DNA of 23,763 bases from an uncultured Lachnospiraceae bacterium (lineage in GTDB: Bacteria; Bacillota; Clostridia; Lachnospirales; Lachnospiraceae): contig CALZHV010000010.1 in assembly GCA_945787485.1 (NCBI GenBank), forward strand, positions 1 to 23,763, written 5' to 3'. The position numbers were made by a program, and so were the translations under genes. The notes below the pieces were generated by a model that saw nothing but the letters and a program-made list of their open reading frames with translations, was not told the origin of the DNA and did no database searches. The first letter of the stretch is position 1, and every line of letters starts with the position of its first letter. Shown one piece after another: positions 1 to 6,376 of this stretch.

Positions 1-725
1 CTGTAGTTTGTCATTTCAGTAGCCATATCTGTATCTCTGATCTGTGACTCAGCTGATGTAAGGTTCTCTGAATAGTTCTTAAGGTTGTTGATTGTATAAT
101 CAAGTCTGTTCTGAATAGCACCAAGCTTTGATCTCGCTGCTGAAACCTTCTTAATAGCCTCTGAAATTTTTGTCATTGATGAAGCTGATGCAGCATGTGT
201 TGAAACCTTAAGTGAGCTGATACCTATTGCCTTTGCACTCATAGCACTGATTGTAATCTCAAGGTTTTCACCTGCAACAGCACCAACCTGAAGCTGCTTA
301 TTCTTAAACGAACCTGTCAAAAGCTTTGTTCCGTTGAATGCTGCCTTTTCTGAAATAGAATCAATTTCCTTTGTAAGCTGATCCATCTCATCCTTTATTG
401 CTGTACGATCCTCTGTAGCATTTACATCGTTCGCTGCCTTAGTAGCAAGCTCACCCATTCTCTGAAGAATGCTGTGAATCTCATTCATGTTACCTTCTGC
501 TGTCTGGATAAGTGAAATACCATCCTCTGAGTTCTTAACAGCCTGGTTAATACCTCTAATCTGGTTTCTCATTTTCTCACTGATTGAAAGTCCTGCAGCA
601 TCATCTGCTGCTCTGTTTACCTGATATCCTGATGATAACTTTTCTGTTGATTTCTGAACTGCCTTAACGTTCTGTCCTAACATTCTGTTTGTGTTTGCTG
701 CTTGAAGGTTGTGCTGTACTACCAT
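1..725 (-). CDS. fliC: Flagellin, copy A (3' end beyond the window)
   Basis: Subunit of the extracellular flagellar filament, secreted by the flagellar type III apparatus. The 241 visible codons begin MVVQHNLQAANTNRMLG and contain the conserved N-terminal D0/D1 signature (STEKLSSGYQVNRAADDAAGL) and the start of the C-terminal D1 helix (AESQIRDTDMATEMTNYS). There is no large D2/D3 insert between them, so this is a minimal flagellin. It aligns without any indel to the copy at 1046-1858 (constant offset of 1133 bases), so a full length near 270 residues is expected. The LQRMGELATKAAND segment corresponds to the D1 region recognised by TLR5 in other flagellins (family knowledge). AAAAGGAGAG lies just before the ATG. 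A sigma-28 type promoter and a CsrA-like hairpin precede the gene. The C-terminus is missing because the window ends. Confidence 0.97.
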   Translation of the reverse strand, partial: MVVQHNLQAANTNRMLGQNVKAVQKSTEKLSSGYQVNRAADDAAGLSISEKMRNQIRGINQAVKNSEDGISLIQTAEGNMNEIHSILQRMGELATKAANDVNATEDRTAIKDEMDQLTKEIDSISEKAAFNGTKLLTGSFKNKQLQVGAVAGENLEITISAMSAKAIGISSLKVSTHAASASSMTKISEAIKKVSAARSKLGAIQNRLDYTINNLKNYSENLTSAESQIRDTDMATEMTNY

Positions 726-731
726 AATAAT

Positions 732-741
732 CTCTCCTTTT
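732..741 (-). promoter_or_regulatory. Flagellin A ribosome binding site overlapping a GGA motif
   Basis: The minus strand reads AAAAGGAGAG followed by ATTATT and the ATG. The AAGGA core fits the CsrA minimal motif (A-N-GGA), so CsrA bound here would cover the Shine-Dalgarno sequence. This corresponds to the SD-overlapping site BS2 known in the B. subtilis hag leader; its use here is inferred. Confidence 0.6.
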
Positions 742-747
742 CTTACG

Positions 748-767
748 CTCTTACATCCCTGTAAGAG
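748..767 (-). promoter_or_regulatory. Predicted CsrA-binding hairpin in flagellin A leader
   Basis: The minus-strand RNA forms a perfect 7-bp stem (CUCUUAC/GUAAGAG) with the six-base loop AGGGAU. The segment UUACAGGGAUGU matches the published CsrA consensus RUACARGGAUGU at 11 of 12 positions. The hairpin ends 22 nt before the start codon. A second GGA overlaps the Shine-Dalgarno sequence, so this is a two-site arrangement like that of hag. The pairing is read directly from the sequence; CsrA binding is inferred. Confidence 0.7.
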
Positions 768-845
768 GAAAATCCTTTTTATGTTTATTCCTTAAATTTT
801 TATATTCATTGATTAAAACCGCGCCCGTTTTAATCTTACACCTTA

Positions 846-873
846 TATATCGGACAAATTATTTGCTACTTAA
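846..873 (-). promoter_or_regulatory. Sigma-28 (FliA/SigD) type promoter of flagellin A
   Basis: On the minus strand, -35 TTAAG (core TAAG, 869-872) is followed after 15 nt by -10 CCGATATA (846-853). This closely fits the SigD/FliA consensus TAAA-N14-16-CCGATAT. The same arrangement precedes flagellin B. It implies a 5' untranslated region of about 110 nt, which contains the CsrA-like hairpin. Confidence 0.85.
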
Positions 874-904
874 CCCCTTTTTTCAAAAAAAATTTAAAAA
901 TTTC

Positions 905-966
905 AAAAAAATACAACAGTATTAGTTTTACAAGCGAGCTTGTACCTAATACTGTTGTATTTTTTT
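905..966 (-). terminator. Strong hairpin terminator, second of two behind flagellin B
   Basis: The 16-base arm 910-925 is fully complementary to 946-961. A further 7-bp stem (929-935 with 938-944) sits inside it. A/T runs flank both sides (905-911 and 961-966), so it could work in both directions. It insulates the flagellin A promoter from transcription arriving from flagellin B. Confidence 0.85.
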
Positions 967-991
967 ATTATCGTCTATTTTTTAAAGCGAA

Positions 992-1019
992 AAGGACTGG
1001 CCCATAAGAGCCAGCCCTT
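992..1019 (-). terminator. First terminator behind flagellin B
   Basis: On the minus strand AAGGGCUGGC pairs with GCCAGUCCUU (10 bp, one G-U pair) around an 8-base loop, followed by UUUUCGCUUU. It starts 27 bases after the flagellin stop codon. The tail has only an interrupted U run, and a second, stronger hairpin follows. Confidence 0.75.
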
Positions 1020-1045
1020 CTCGTCAATAAGTTGATGTTCTCAAA

Positions 1046-1858
1046 TTACTGAAGTAATGAAAGTACACCCTGAGTAGACTGATTTGCCTGTGCAAGCATA
1101 GACTGTGCAGCCTGCTGAAGAATGTTATTCTTGCTGTAGTTTGTCATTTCAGTAGCCATATCTGTATCTCTGATCTGTGACTCAGCTGCTGTAAGGTTCT
1201 CTGAATAGTTCTTGAGGTTGTTGATTGTGTACTCAAGTCTGTTCTGGATAGCACCAAGCTTTGATCTTGCACCTGATACAGTCTTGATAGCTGCTGTGAT
1301 CTTTGTCATAGCTGATGAAGCTGCTGCATGAGTTGAAACTTTAAGGTCATTAACCTTAAGTGATGTTGAACTCATTGAGCTTATTGAAATAGCCATGTTC
1401 TCACCTGCAACTGCACCAACCTGAAGCTGCTTGTTCTTAAATGAACCAGTTAAGAGCTTTGTTCCGTTGAATGCTGCCTTCTTAGCAATAGAGTTGATCT
1501 CTTCTTTAAGCTGACTCATCTCATCTTTGATTGCTGAACGGTCTTCTGATGCGTTAACATCGTTAGCTGCCTTTGTAGCAAGCTCACCCATTCTCTGAAG
1601 GATGCTGTGAATCTCGTTCATGTTACCTTCTGCTGTCTGGATAAGTGAAACACCATCTTCTGAGTTCTTAACAGCCTGGTTAATACCTCTGATCTGGTTT
1701 CTCATCTTCTCACTGATTGAGAGTCCTGCTGCATCATCAGCTGCTCTGTTTACCTGATAACCTGATGATAACTTCTCTGTTGACTTCTGAACAGCCTTAA
1801 CATTCTGTCCTAACATTCTGTTTGTGTTTGCTGCTTGCAAATTGTGTTGTACTACCAT
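1046..1858 (-). CDS. fliC: Flagellin, copy B (complete)
   Basis: Filament subunit of 270 residues. The N-terminus MVVQHNLQAANTNRMLG and the C-terminus ending in QGVLSLLQ are the conserved D0 helices, and D1 motifs lie between them (SSGYQVNRAADDAAGL; RDTDMATEMTNYSKNNILQQ). The central domain is reduced to a short linker around residues 165-200, which is where it differs most from copy A. An in-frame start 20 codons upstream exists, but AAGGAGG (1866-1872) sits just before the ATG at 1858 and the protein then matches the flagellin N-terminus, so 1858 is preferred. Two terminators follow, and the gene has its own sigma-28 type promoter and CsrA-like leader hairpin. It lies directly behind the fliD-fliS-fliT-like block, like the position of filament genes in other Firmicutes. 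Confidence 0.97.
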   Translation of the reverse strand: MVVQHNLQAANTNRMLGQNVKAVQKSTEKLSSGYQVNRAADDAAGLSISEKMRNQIRGINQAVKNSEDGVSLIQTAEGNMNEIHSILQRMGELATKAANDVNASEDRSAIKDEMSQLKEEINSIAKKAAFNGTKLLTGSFKNKQLQVGAVAGENMAISISSMSSTSLKVNDLKVSTHAAASSAMTKITAAIKTVSGARSKLGAIQNRLEYTINNLKNYSENLTAAESQIRDTDMATEMTNYSKNNILQQAAQSMLAQANQSTQGVLSLLQ

Positions 1859-1865
1859 AATAATT

Positions 1866-1872
1866 CCTCCTT
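1866..1872 (-). promoter_or_regulatory. Flagellin B Shine-Dalgarno with overlapping GGA motif
   Basis: The minus strand reads AAGGAGG, then AATTATT before the ATG at 1858. The site decides the start, excluding the longer reading frame. Its AAGGA core could also be the SD-overlapping CsrA site that pairs with the hairpin at 1880-1899 (inference). Confidence 0.7.
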
Positions 1873-1879
1873 GAATATA

Positions 1880-1899
1880 ATGTCGCTTCCTTGCGACAT
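1880..1899 (-). promoter_or_regulatory. Predicted CsrA-binding hairpin in flagellin B leader
   Basis: The minus-strand RNA has a perfect 7-bp stem (AUGUCGC/GCGACAU) with the six-base loop AAGGAA, ending 21 nt before the ATG. Stem length, loop length and GGA position in the loop (bases 3-5) equal those of the hairpin before flagellin A, although the stem sequences are unrelated. The shared architecture with different sequence suggests selection on the structure. Confidence 0.7.
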
Positions 1900-1991
1900 G
1901 TACTAGTGGTTTTACCACCGTTAATATGTATGTAATACTCTTACGAGTTATTACCGGTTGTGAATGAACTGTTTTTGTTCCTTACACTATA

Positions 1992-2018
1992 TATATCGGA
2001 ACAAAATTTATATACTTA
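1992..2018 (-). promoter_or_regulatory. Sigma-28 type promoter of flagellin B
   Basis: On the minus strand, -35 TAAG (2015-2018) is followed after 15 nt by -10 CCGATATA (1992-1999). It lies about 50 bases after the stop codon of the chaperone gene at 2064, in a very AT-rich stretch without a clear intrinsic terminator. Read-through from fliS into flagellin B therefore cannot be excluded. Confidence 0.85.
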
Positions 2019-2063
2019 ACCCTTTTTATAAAATAATTTATAAAAATTATAAAAATATTTATT

Positions 2064-2546
2064 TTATTTTTTTCTGTCATATAGCAAGGAATCATTTACA
2101 TATCCATTTGCCATCGACTGATAGTATTTGCTTGCTACAGACTTTGATTGTTTTGCCTGCTTTACGCCTTTAAATCCTATCGAAAGCTTTCGCTCAATTC
2201 CGGCACGGTTCCTCTCTTCAAGAGCTTCAATCTCCATGCCAAAATCAACACACTTCTTTATCAGCTCCTGTATTTTCAAAAGCTGATTTCTGTATAACTG
2301 CCTGTCTTCAAGAACTTCTCCCCGAACCTTATCATACACTGCCGTGAAGCCTTTATCAATCTCATTAATGTTATTGATAAGAATTTCTTTTCTGTCTAAT
2401 GTCGTCTCAAATACATCATCCTCGAGCGCATCATTTTTTATAAGCTCAGACTGTTCCTTAGTTATATCAAGAATCTCTTTAAGATAGTCATACTTACGTT
2501 CAAGTGATTGTTGCATTATATTTACATACATTGCTGTCTGTTCCAT
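2064..2546 (-). CDS. Putative FliT/FlgN-type flagellar chaperone
   Basis: A 160-residue, highly charged, mostly helical protein without membrane segments or signal peptide. It starts MEQTAMYVNIMQQSLERKYD and has long amphipathic stretches (about residues 10-120), followed by a basic tail. It lies 29 bases behind fliS, at the last position of fliD-fliS-X, which is the place of fliT in Bacillus. Small helical proteins here usually keep FliD or other late substrates unfolded and deliver them to the export gate in the cytoplasm. Sequence similarity to FliT or FlgN is low by eye, so the assignment rests on position, length and helical character. It differs from the FlgN at 11682-12212, so the locus has two such chaperones. 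Confidence 0.7.
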   Translation of the reverse strand: MEQTAMYVNIMQQSLERKYDYLKEILDITKEQSELIKNDALEDDVFETTLDRKEILINNINEIDKGFTAVYDKVRGEVLEDRQLYRNQLLKIQELIKKCVDFGMEIEALEERNRAGIERKLSIGFKGVKQAKQSKSVASKYYQSMANGYVNDSLLYDRKK

Positions 2547-2575
2547 ACAATTCCTCGCATTAAAACTATTATGTA

Positions 2576-2971
2576 CTAAGTATCAAGTGTTAACTGTGGA
2601 CCTTTTGCAGTCGACATGACCTGTTTCCAGATATCTCTCATGTCTCTAAGCTCATCTACGGCTCTGCCAAGAAGCTCAGAATCTTTTCTGAGATTTGCCT
2701 GTAACAATAATGCAAATATATAATCATAAATCTGCTTAAAATCATTTGCTACAGGATATTTCATATTTAAAGTACTGGTAAGCTCCACCACTATATTACG
2801 ACACTTCTGGATATTGACATTAACCTGCTCATAATCACTATTTTCCATAGCCACAAGAGCCTTGTTTCCAAATTTAACTGCTCCTTCATACAACATAAGT
2901 GTAAGCTCAGCCTGAGATGCCGTGTTTACTCTGTTATTTCCATATGCCTTTGCCGCATTATTATACGCCAT
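2576..2971 (-). CDS. fliS: Flagellar export chaperone FliS
   Basis: Cytoplasmic chaperone that binds the C-terminal helix of flagellin and prevents premature polymerisation before export. The 131-residue length is typical. The N-terminus MAYNNAAKAYGNNRVNTASQ has the family pattern of an A-Y-x-x-N-x-V cap followed by AELTLMLYEGAVKF (helix 1, about residues 21-34). YIFALLLQANLRKD and WKQVM near the C-terminus also fit FliS. It starts 28 bases after the fliD stop, with an AGGAGGT ribosome site. In Bacillus, FliS and FliW both bind flagellin, so it probably connects to the FliW/CsrA switch encoded in the same window. Confidence 0.96.
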   Translation of the reverse strand: MAYNNAAKAYGNNRVNTASQAELTLMLYEGAVKFGNKALVAMENSDYEQVNVNIQKCRNIVVELTSTLNMKYPVANDFKQIYDYIFALLLQANLRKDSELLGRAVDELRDMRDIWKQVMSTAKGPQLTLDT

Positions 2972-2999
2972 ATGTTACCTCCTTGTTTATGACCTATAT

Positions 3000-4961
3000 T
3001 TATGCTCCTCCACCAAGAAGCGATGACAAATAACTTTGCTGTGTCTGGAGTTTAGCCATTGCTGATTCCATTGCCGCAAATTGATCGTAATATTTATCTT
3101 CCATTTTCTGCAGTTTTTCTTTCCACTTTTCTATTTCATCATCATAGTCGTCTATTTCATTTTTCATAGTAACATCATTGTAGAAAGTAAGTGAACTGCT
3201 TGAGCCCTCAACTCTTCTCATAGCCTTTGTAAGGTCATCGTACATTTGAAGCGCAATTCCCTTATTGCCGGTTGAACCTGCAAATGCTTGTGCAACAACA
3301 TTTGGATTATCTCTAAGAGCTGCTTTAAGCTTATTATCCTCTGTTGAATATGCAGGATCATCTTCATCGCCTAAAATATGAAGCTTTCCATGTTCAGAAT
3401 AATCACCGGTTACAATACCAAGAGATGCAAGTGTAAATTGCTTTGTAGAACCATCATCCATTGTAACAGTAACACCCTTATTTAAAGTTGTTCTCATACT
3501 CGATAACAAAGAATTAATAGTCTGGTCTCTTCTCAAAAGGCCCTGCTTAGCTTTCTTTTCCCATTGCTCAATCTGAGTATCGGAAAGCTGGCTTCTTTCC
3601 TCGTCTGTAAGAGGCTCATAATCTGTCTTTTCCTCATCATATAATGAGTACATCTCGTCGATTAAAGCATTGTATGCTTTAACAAACTCTTTAACCTGAT
3701 TATATGCACCATCTACATCGGCAGCAACCTCGACATTGATAGGATTATCATTTGTCATCTTTCCTGTTGCAGGATCGTATTCTCCTGTTACTGCCTTAGC
3801 TGTAATATTTAAGCCATTAATACTAAATGTATTAGAAGAATTTCTATATTCAACGCCATTGTAATCAATTATTGCATCCTGTGCATCTATCTTTGTTGCA
3901 CTGCTTCCAAGTCCGAGTACATCTAATGCATTGCTGTCCGATGATGTAACAGTGAAATCCTTGTCAGAACCTGTGCCTGATGCATTGATATAAAATCTGC
4001 CCTGCTTTTCATCATAGTTAGCTGATACACCCATCTTTGAAAATGCTGTTGTCAGGCTGTCAATGGTAGAATCTGCATCAACAACAAAATCACGACCGTT
4101 AATTGAAAATGTTGTACCTACTGAAATTCCGATATCTGAAAGCTTTGTGCCTTTATTAATATCATTACTTGAAAAAACATTCTTGTAAGACATACCTACA
4201 GTGCCTGTAAGAGTATTAGTCTTACCTGCATCCTTGTCAGACTCAAATCCAACCTCACCTGATAATCCAAGAGCACTACTTTCAACAGTAAATATTTCCC
4301 CTGTCTTAGTTCCATCTCCTGCAGTCTTCGATGAAGAATTTGTAAATGTAAGCTTTCCGTCAACAAAAGAAGCCTTAAGATCTTTGTACCCCTCTGTTTC
4401 TGAAAGCTTTTTATTTAATTCATTGATATTTGCAACTCCGTTTTCACCGCTTCCGACAAGCTCTAAATTGAGTTCAGGCACAGTACCGTTTCCGCTTTTA
4501 ATGGTAATTGTCTGTCCTGAAAGGTTAAGGCTATTTCCGTCAGCATCTGTCATATCTGCAAAATTCGTTGAAGCGCCTGCATTTAAATATCTTGTATAGC
4601 TATTACCGGTTGCCTTAATATTTGCACCTGTCATATATGCTGATGAAGCAATCTGTTTAACGGAAATCTTGTGAGTTCCGTTTGTTGCCGAACTACTGGC
4701 ATCTACAGACAATTTAGTAGAATCATTTACAGTTGCTTTTTTTGTTTTAAATGTTCCGTTTGATTTTACTGCAGAAAGCTGAGTCTTGTAGAAATTATAA
4801 ATCTTGGTATTAAGATCCTGCCAAGCTTCTTTTTTCCACTCGAGTTTCTGCTTTTCTTTTTTTACATTATCGACTTTTGTAGAATTAGCTTTTACAAGCT
4901 CTTTAACCATGCTCTCAGTATCCATTCCGGATATGAGACCTGTCATTCTCATTCCTGCCAT
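3000..4961 (-). CDS. fliD: Flagellar filament capping protein FliD (HAP2)
   Basis: A secreted 653-residue protein forming the filament-tip cap that folds and inserts flagellin subunits. The N-terminus MAGMRMTGLISGMDTESMVKE is the FliD_N signature, and the following helix (LEWKKEAWQDLNTKIYNFY) is typical. The C-terminal FliD domain contains AYNALIDEMYSLYDEEKTDY (about residues 420-450) and the final coiled coil ending QTQQSYLSSLLGGGA. The middle (about residues 100-400) is the variable surface domain. The flaG stop is 12 bases upstream and fliS follows, giving a flaG-fliD-fliS-chaperone operon driven by the sigma-28 type promoter at 5493-5520. Confidence 0.97.
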   Translation of the reverse strand: MAGMRMTGLISGMDTESMVKELVKANSTKVDNVKKEKQKLEWKKEAWQDLNTKIYNFYKTQLSAVKSNGTFKTKKATVNDSTKLSVDASSSATNGTHKISVKQIASSAYMTGANIKATGNSYTRYLNAGASTNFADMTDADGNSLNLSGQTITIKSGNGTVPELNLELVGSGENGVANINELNKKLSETEGYKDLKASFVDGKLTFTNSSSKTAGDGTKTGEIFTVESSALGLSGEVGFESDKDAGKTNTLTGTVGMSYKNVFSSNDINKGTKLSDIGISVGTTFSINGRDFVVDADSTIDSLTTAFSKMGVSANYDEKQGRFYINASGTGSDKDFTVTSSDSNALDVLGLGSSATKIDAQDAIIDYNGVEYRNSSNTFSINGLNITAKAVTGEYDPATGKMTNDNPINVEVAADVDGAYNQVKEFVKAYNALIDEMYSLYDEEKTDYEPLTDEERSQLSDTQIEQWEKKAKQGLLRRDQTINSLLSSMRTTLNKGVTVTMDDGSTKQFTLASLGIVTGDYSEHGKLHILGDEDDPAYSTEDNKLKAALRDNPNVVAQAFAGSTGNKGIALQMYDDLTKAMRRVEGSSSSLTFYNDVTMKNEIDDYDDEIEKWKEKLQKMEDKYYDQFAAMESAMAKLQTQQSYLSSLLGGGA

Positions 4962-4973
4962 ACAGCTTTCCTC

Positions 4974-5426
4974 CTATCTTTTTTCATCTACCATAAGTCC
5001 GGCAAGCTCCCATGCCTTTGCAAGCATATCAAGTGCCTTCTCAGGTGGTATCTCTCTGATTATTTCGTCAGTGTCACTATCTTTAACCGTAATAGAAATA
5101 CGATTTGTATCCTCATGATACTTGAAGCTACACTGAGTTTTTCTCATAACATTATTGTTTACATTATCAACGGCTGATTTAATCTTATCAGGGTCGACAT
5201 TTTTGCCACCGTTAAGCTGGCCTCTTTCTTCCTCTTCATTTGCTCCGGAATGAAAATTTCTGTCCTTGTCAGCCTGTCCGACAGTAACATCCTCTGTCTT
5301 AATCTGTCTTCTTACAGCAGGTACACTATCAACCTGAATTTCCGTATTCACTTGATTAGCTTTTTTAGGAGCCTGGCTTACAGCTGATACTGACATTGCT
5401 CCTCCACTTATTCTTTCAATACCCAT
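4974..5426 (-). CDS. flaG: FlaG family protein
   Basis: A 150-residue protein of the FlaG family. The unstructured N-terminal half (residues 1-95, rich in Q, N, E, K and D) is followed by the conserved FlaG core: FKYHEDTNRISITVKDSDTD, then REIPPEKALDML (about residues 100-140). FlaG proteins lie in front of fliD in many bacteria and have been linked to filament length in some; the mechanism is not settled. It is the first gene behind a sigma-28 type promoter. GGAGG precedes the ATG by 10 bases, and two GGA motifs lie in this stretch, so CsrA control is possible but not supported by a hairpin. Confidence 0.9.
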   Translation of the reverse strand: MGIERISGGAMSVSAVSQAPKKANQVNTEIQVDSVPAVRRQIKTEDVTVGQADKDRNFHSGANEEEERGQLNGGKNVDPDKIKSAVDNVNNNVMRKTQCSFKYHEDTNRISITVKDSDTDEIIREIPPEKALDMLAKAWELAGLMVDEKR

Positions 5427-5492
5427 TATTCATCCACCTCCATGTGAACCATAATCTGCGAACAATTTGTTCAAAATTTTATTGCTAAGATT

Positions 5493-5520
5493 AATATCGG
5501 CACATAATCCGGTTTTCTTA
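5493..5520 (-). promoter_or_regulatory. Sigma-28 type promoter of flaG-fliD-fliS operon
   Basis: On the minus strand, -35 TAAG (5517-5520) and -10 GCCGATATT (CCGATATT core at 5493-5500) are separated by about 15-16 nt, close to the FliA consensus TAAA-N15-GCCGATAA. The expected start site is about 60 bases before the flaG ATG. Confidence 0.8.
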
Positions 5521-5538
5521 ACACCTACATATATTTTA

Positions 5539-5560
5539 TGCCTGATTTTTCAATCAGGCA
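5539..5560 (-). terminator. Hairpin behind csrA, possible terminator
   Basis: A perfect 9-bp stem with, on the minus strand, the tetraloop GAAA (a GNRA loop). It lies about 110 bases after csrA and about 20 bases upstream of the flaG promoter. On the minus strand it is followed by AUAAAAUAUAU rather than a U run; the U run is on the plus-strand side (5565-5579). It may end or stabilise the fliW-csrA transcript, but the orientation does not fit a classic intrinsic terminator. The rest of 5580-5671 is AT-rich with no other visible signal. Confidence 0.45.
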
Positions 5561-5671
5561 ATTAGTTTTTTTATTTTTTATTGATTTTTATCAATTATAT
5601 TTACATTACATTTAAATATTATATCAATATGAATACTATATCAATTTTGACATTTTGAAATGTTTGTCTGA

Positions 5672-5887
5672 CTAAAATAATTTTTTGAGACTTTCAATAT
5701 CAAGCGAAGCAACAGATTCTCTGTTGACCTCCTGAATTTGTGTATATATTTCCTTTCTGTAAACAGGTATGCTCTTTGGCGCATTAATTCCGATTTTTAC
5801 CTGCTCGCCCTTCACCTCAAGAATGGTGATTTCTATATCATTTCCTATCATAATTGATTCGCCCTGTTTTCTAGATAGTGCTAACAT
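5672..5887 (-). CDS. csrA: Carbon storage regulator CsrA (RsmA family)
   Basis: A small dimeric RNA-binding protein that blocks translation by binding GGA motifs in mRNA leaders. With the ATG at 5887 it has 71 residues and starts MLALSRKQGESIMIG, matching the family M-L-x-L-[ST]-R-K start. A GTG three codons upstream is possible, but AAAGGAC is well spaced only for the ATG. The body (IEITILEVKGEQVKIGINAP, then VYRKEIY with the conserved Arg that contacts RNA) covers the full five-strand fold, followed by the short helical tail usual in Firmicutes. It begins one base after the fliW stop, so the antagonist FliW and CsrA are translationally linked. The likely targets are the two flagellin leaders in this window. 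Confidence 0.97.
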   Translation of the reverse strand: MLALSRKQGESIMIGNDIEITILEVKGEQVKIGINAPKSIPVYRKEIYTQIQEVNRESVASLDIESLKKLF

Positions 5888-5888
5888 A

Positions 5889-6353
5889 TTACTCACCGTC
5901 CTTTGCTTTTAATCTTTCAATAGCGTCATAAACGTTATATTTTACTTCATAATCTGCATTTTCAACAATAATCTGCATAGCACTTCTCTCTGCCGTATTA
6001 ATAATAAAAGGTGCTTTCAAATTAGCTGTCATCTTTGTCAAATCAGAAGGTATTGTCATAGATACGAAAATAAGTACATCTATGTCTGCCGGATCACCAA
6101 TTGATTTTAATAACTCATCTTCTATTACAGGTGTGTATTCGTCACAAATATCTATAGGATTTATTACCGGAAGCACCATGAGAGGCTCTTCCATCGACTG
6201 AAGCCAGCTTATTTTTGAACGCTCTTCTCTTTCCGAATCATATATAAGCGCAAACTTCGTCAAATTTTCAAATCCAATGATACCCATAGGAAAAGTTATT
6301 ATTTTATCATCATCAATATCAATAGTTCCAAAAAATTTAGTTTCTGCTACCAT
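5889..6353 (-). CDS. fliW: Flagellar assembly factor FliW
   Basis: A cytoplasmic 154-residue protein that binds flagellin or CsrA. When flagellin is secreted, FliW is released, sequesters CsrA and permits flagellin translation (known for B. subtilis). Family features are TFPMGIIGFENLTKFALIYD (about residues 20-39), a WLQS...EPLMVLPVINP block (about 50-70) and the C-terminal LKAPFIINTAERSAMQIIVE (about 112-131). It lies 23 bases after flgL and 1 base before csrA, the order found in B. subtilis. With csrA, two flagellin genes and fliS in the same window, all parts of the partner-switch feedback loop are present. Confidence 0.97.
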   Translation of the reverse strand: MVAETKFFGTIDIDDDKIITFPMGIIGFENLTKFALIYDSEREERSKISWLQSMEEPLMVLPVINPIDICDEYTPVIEDELLKSIGDPADIDVLIFVSMTIPSDLTKMTANLKAPFIINTAERSAMQIIVENADYEVKYNVYDAIERLKAKDGE

Positions 6354-6376
6354 GTCACACTCTCCTTTGCGTTTTT

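Noticed and set aside
2019..2060. AT-only inverted repeats as a terminator behind the FliT-like gene
   Set aside because: Made only of A and T with no stable stem; typical of background in this AT-rich gap.
4201..4599. 132-residue plus-strand open frame inside fliD
   Set aside because: Antisense shadow of fliD with a low-complexity Ser/Pro/Val product and no ribosome site.
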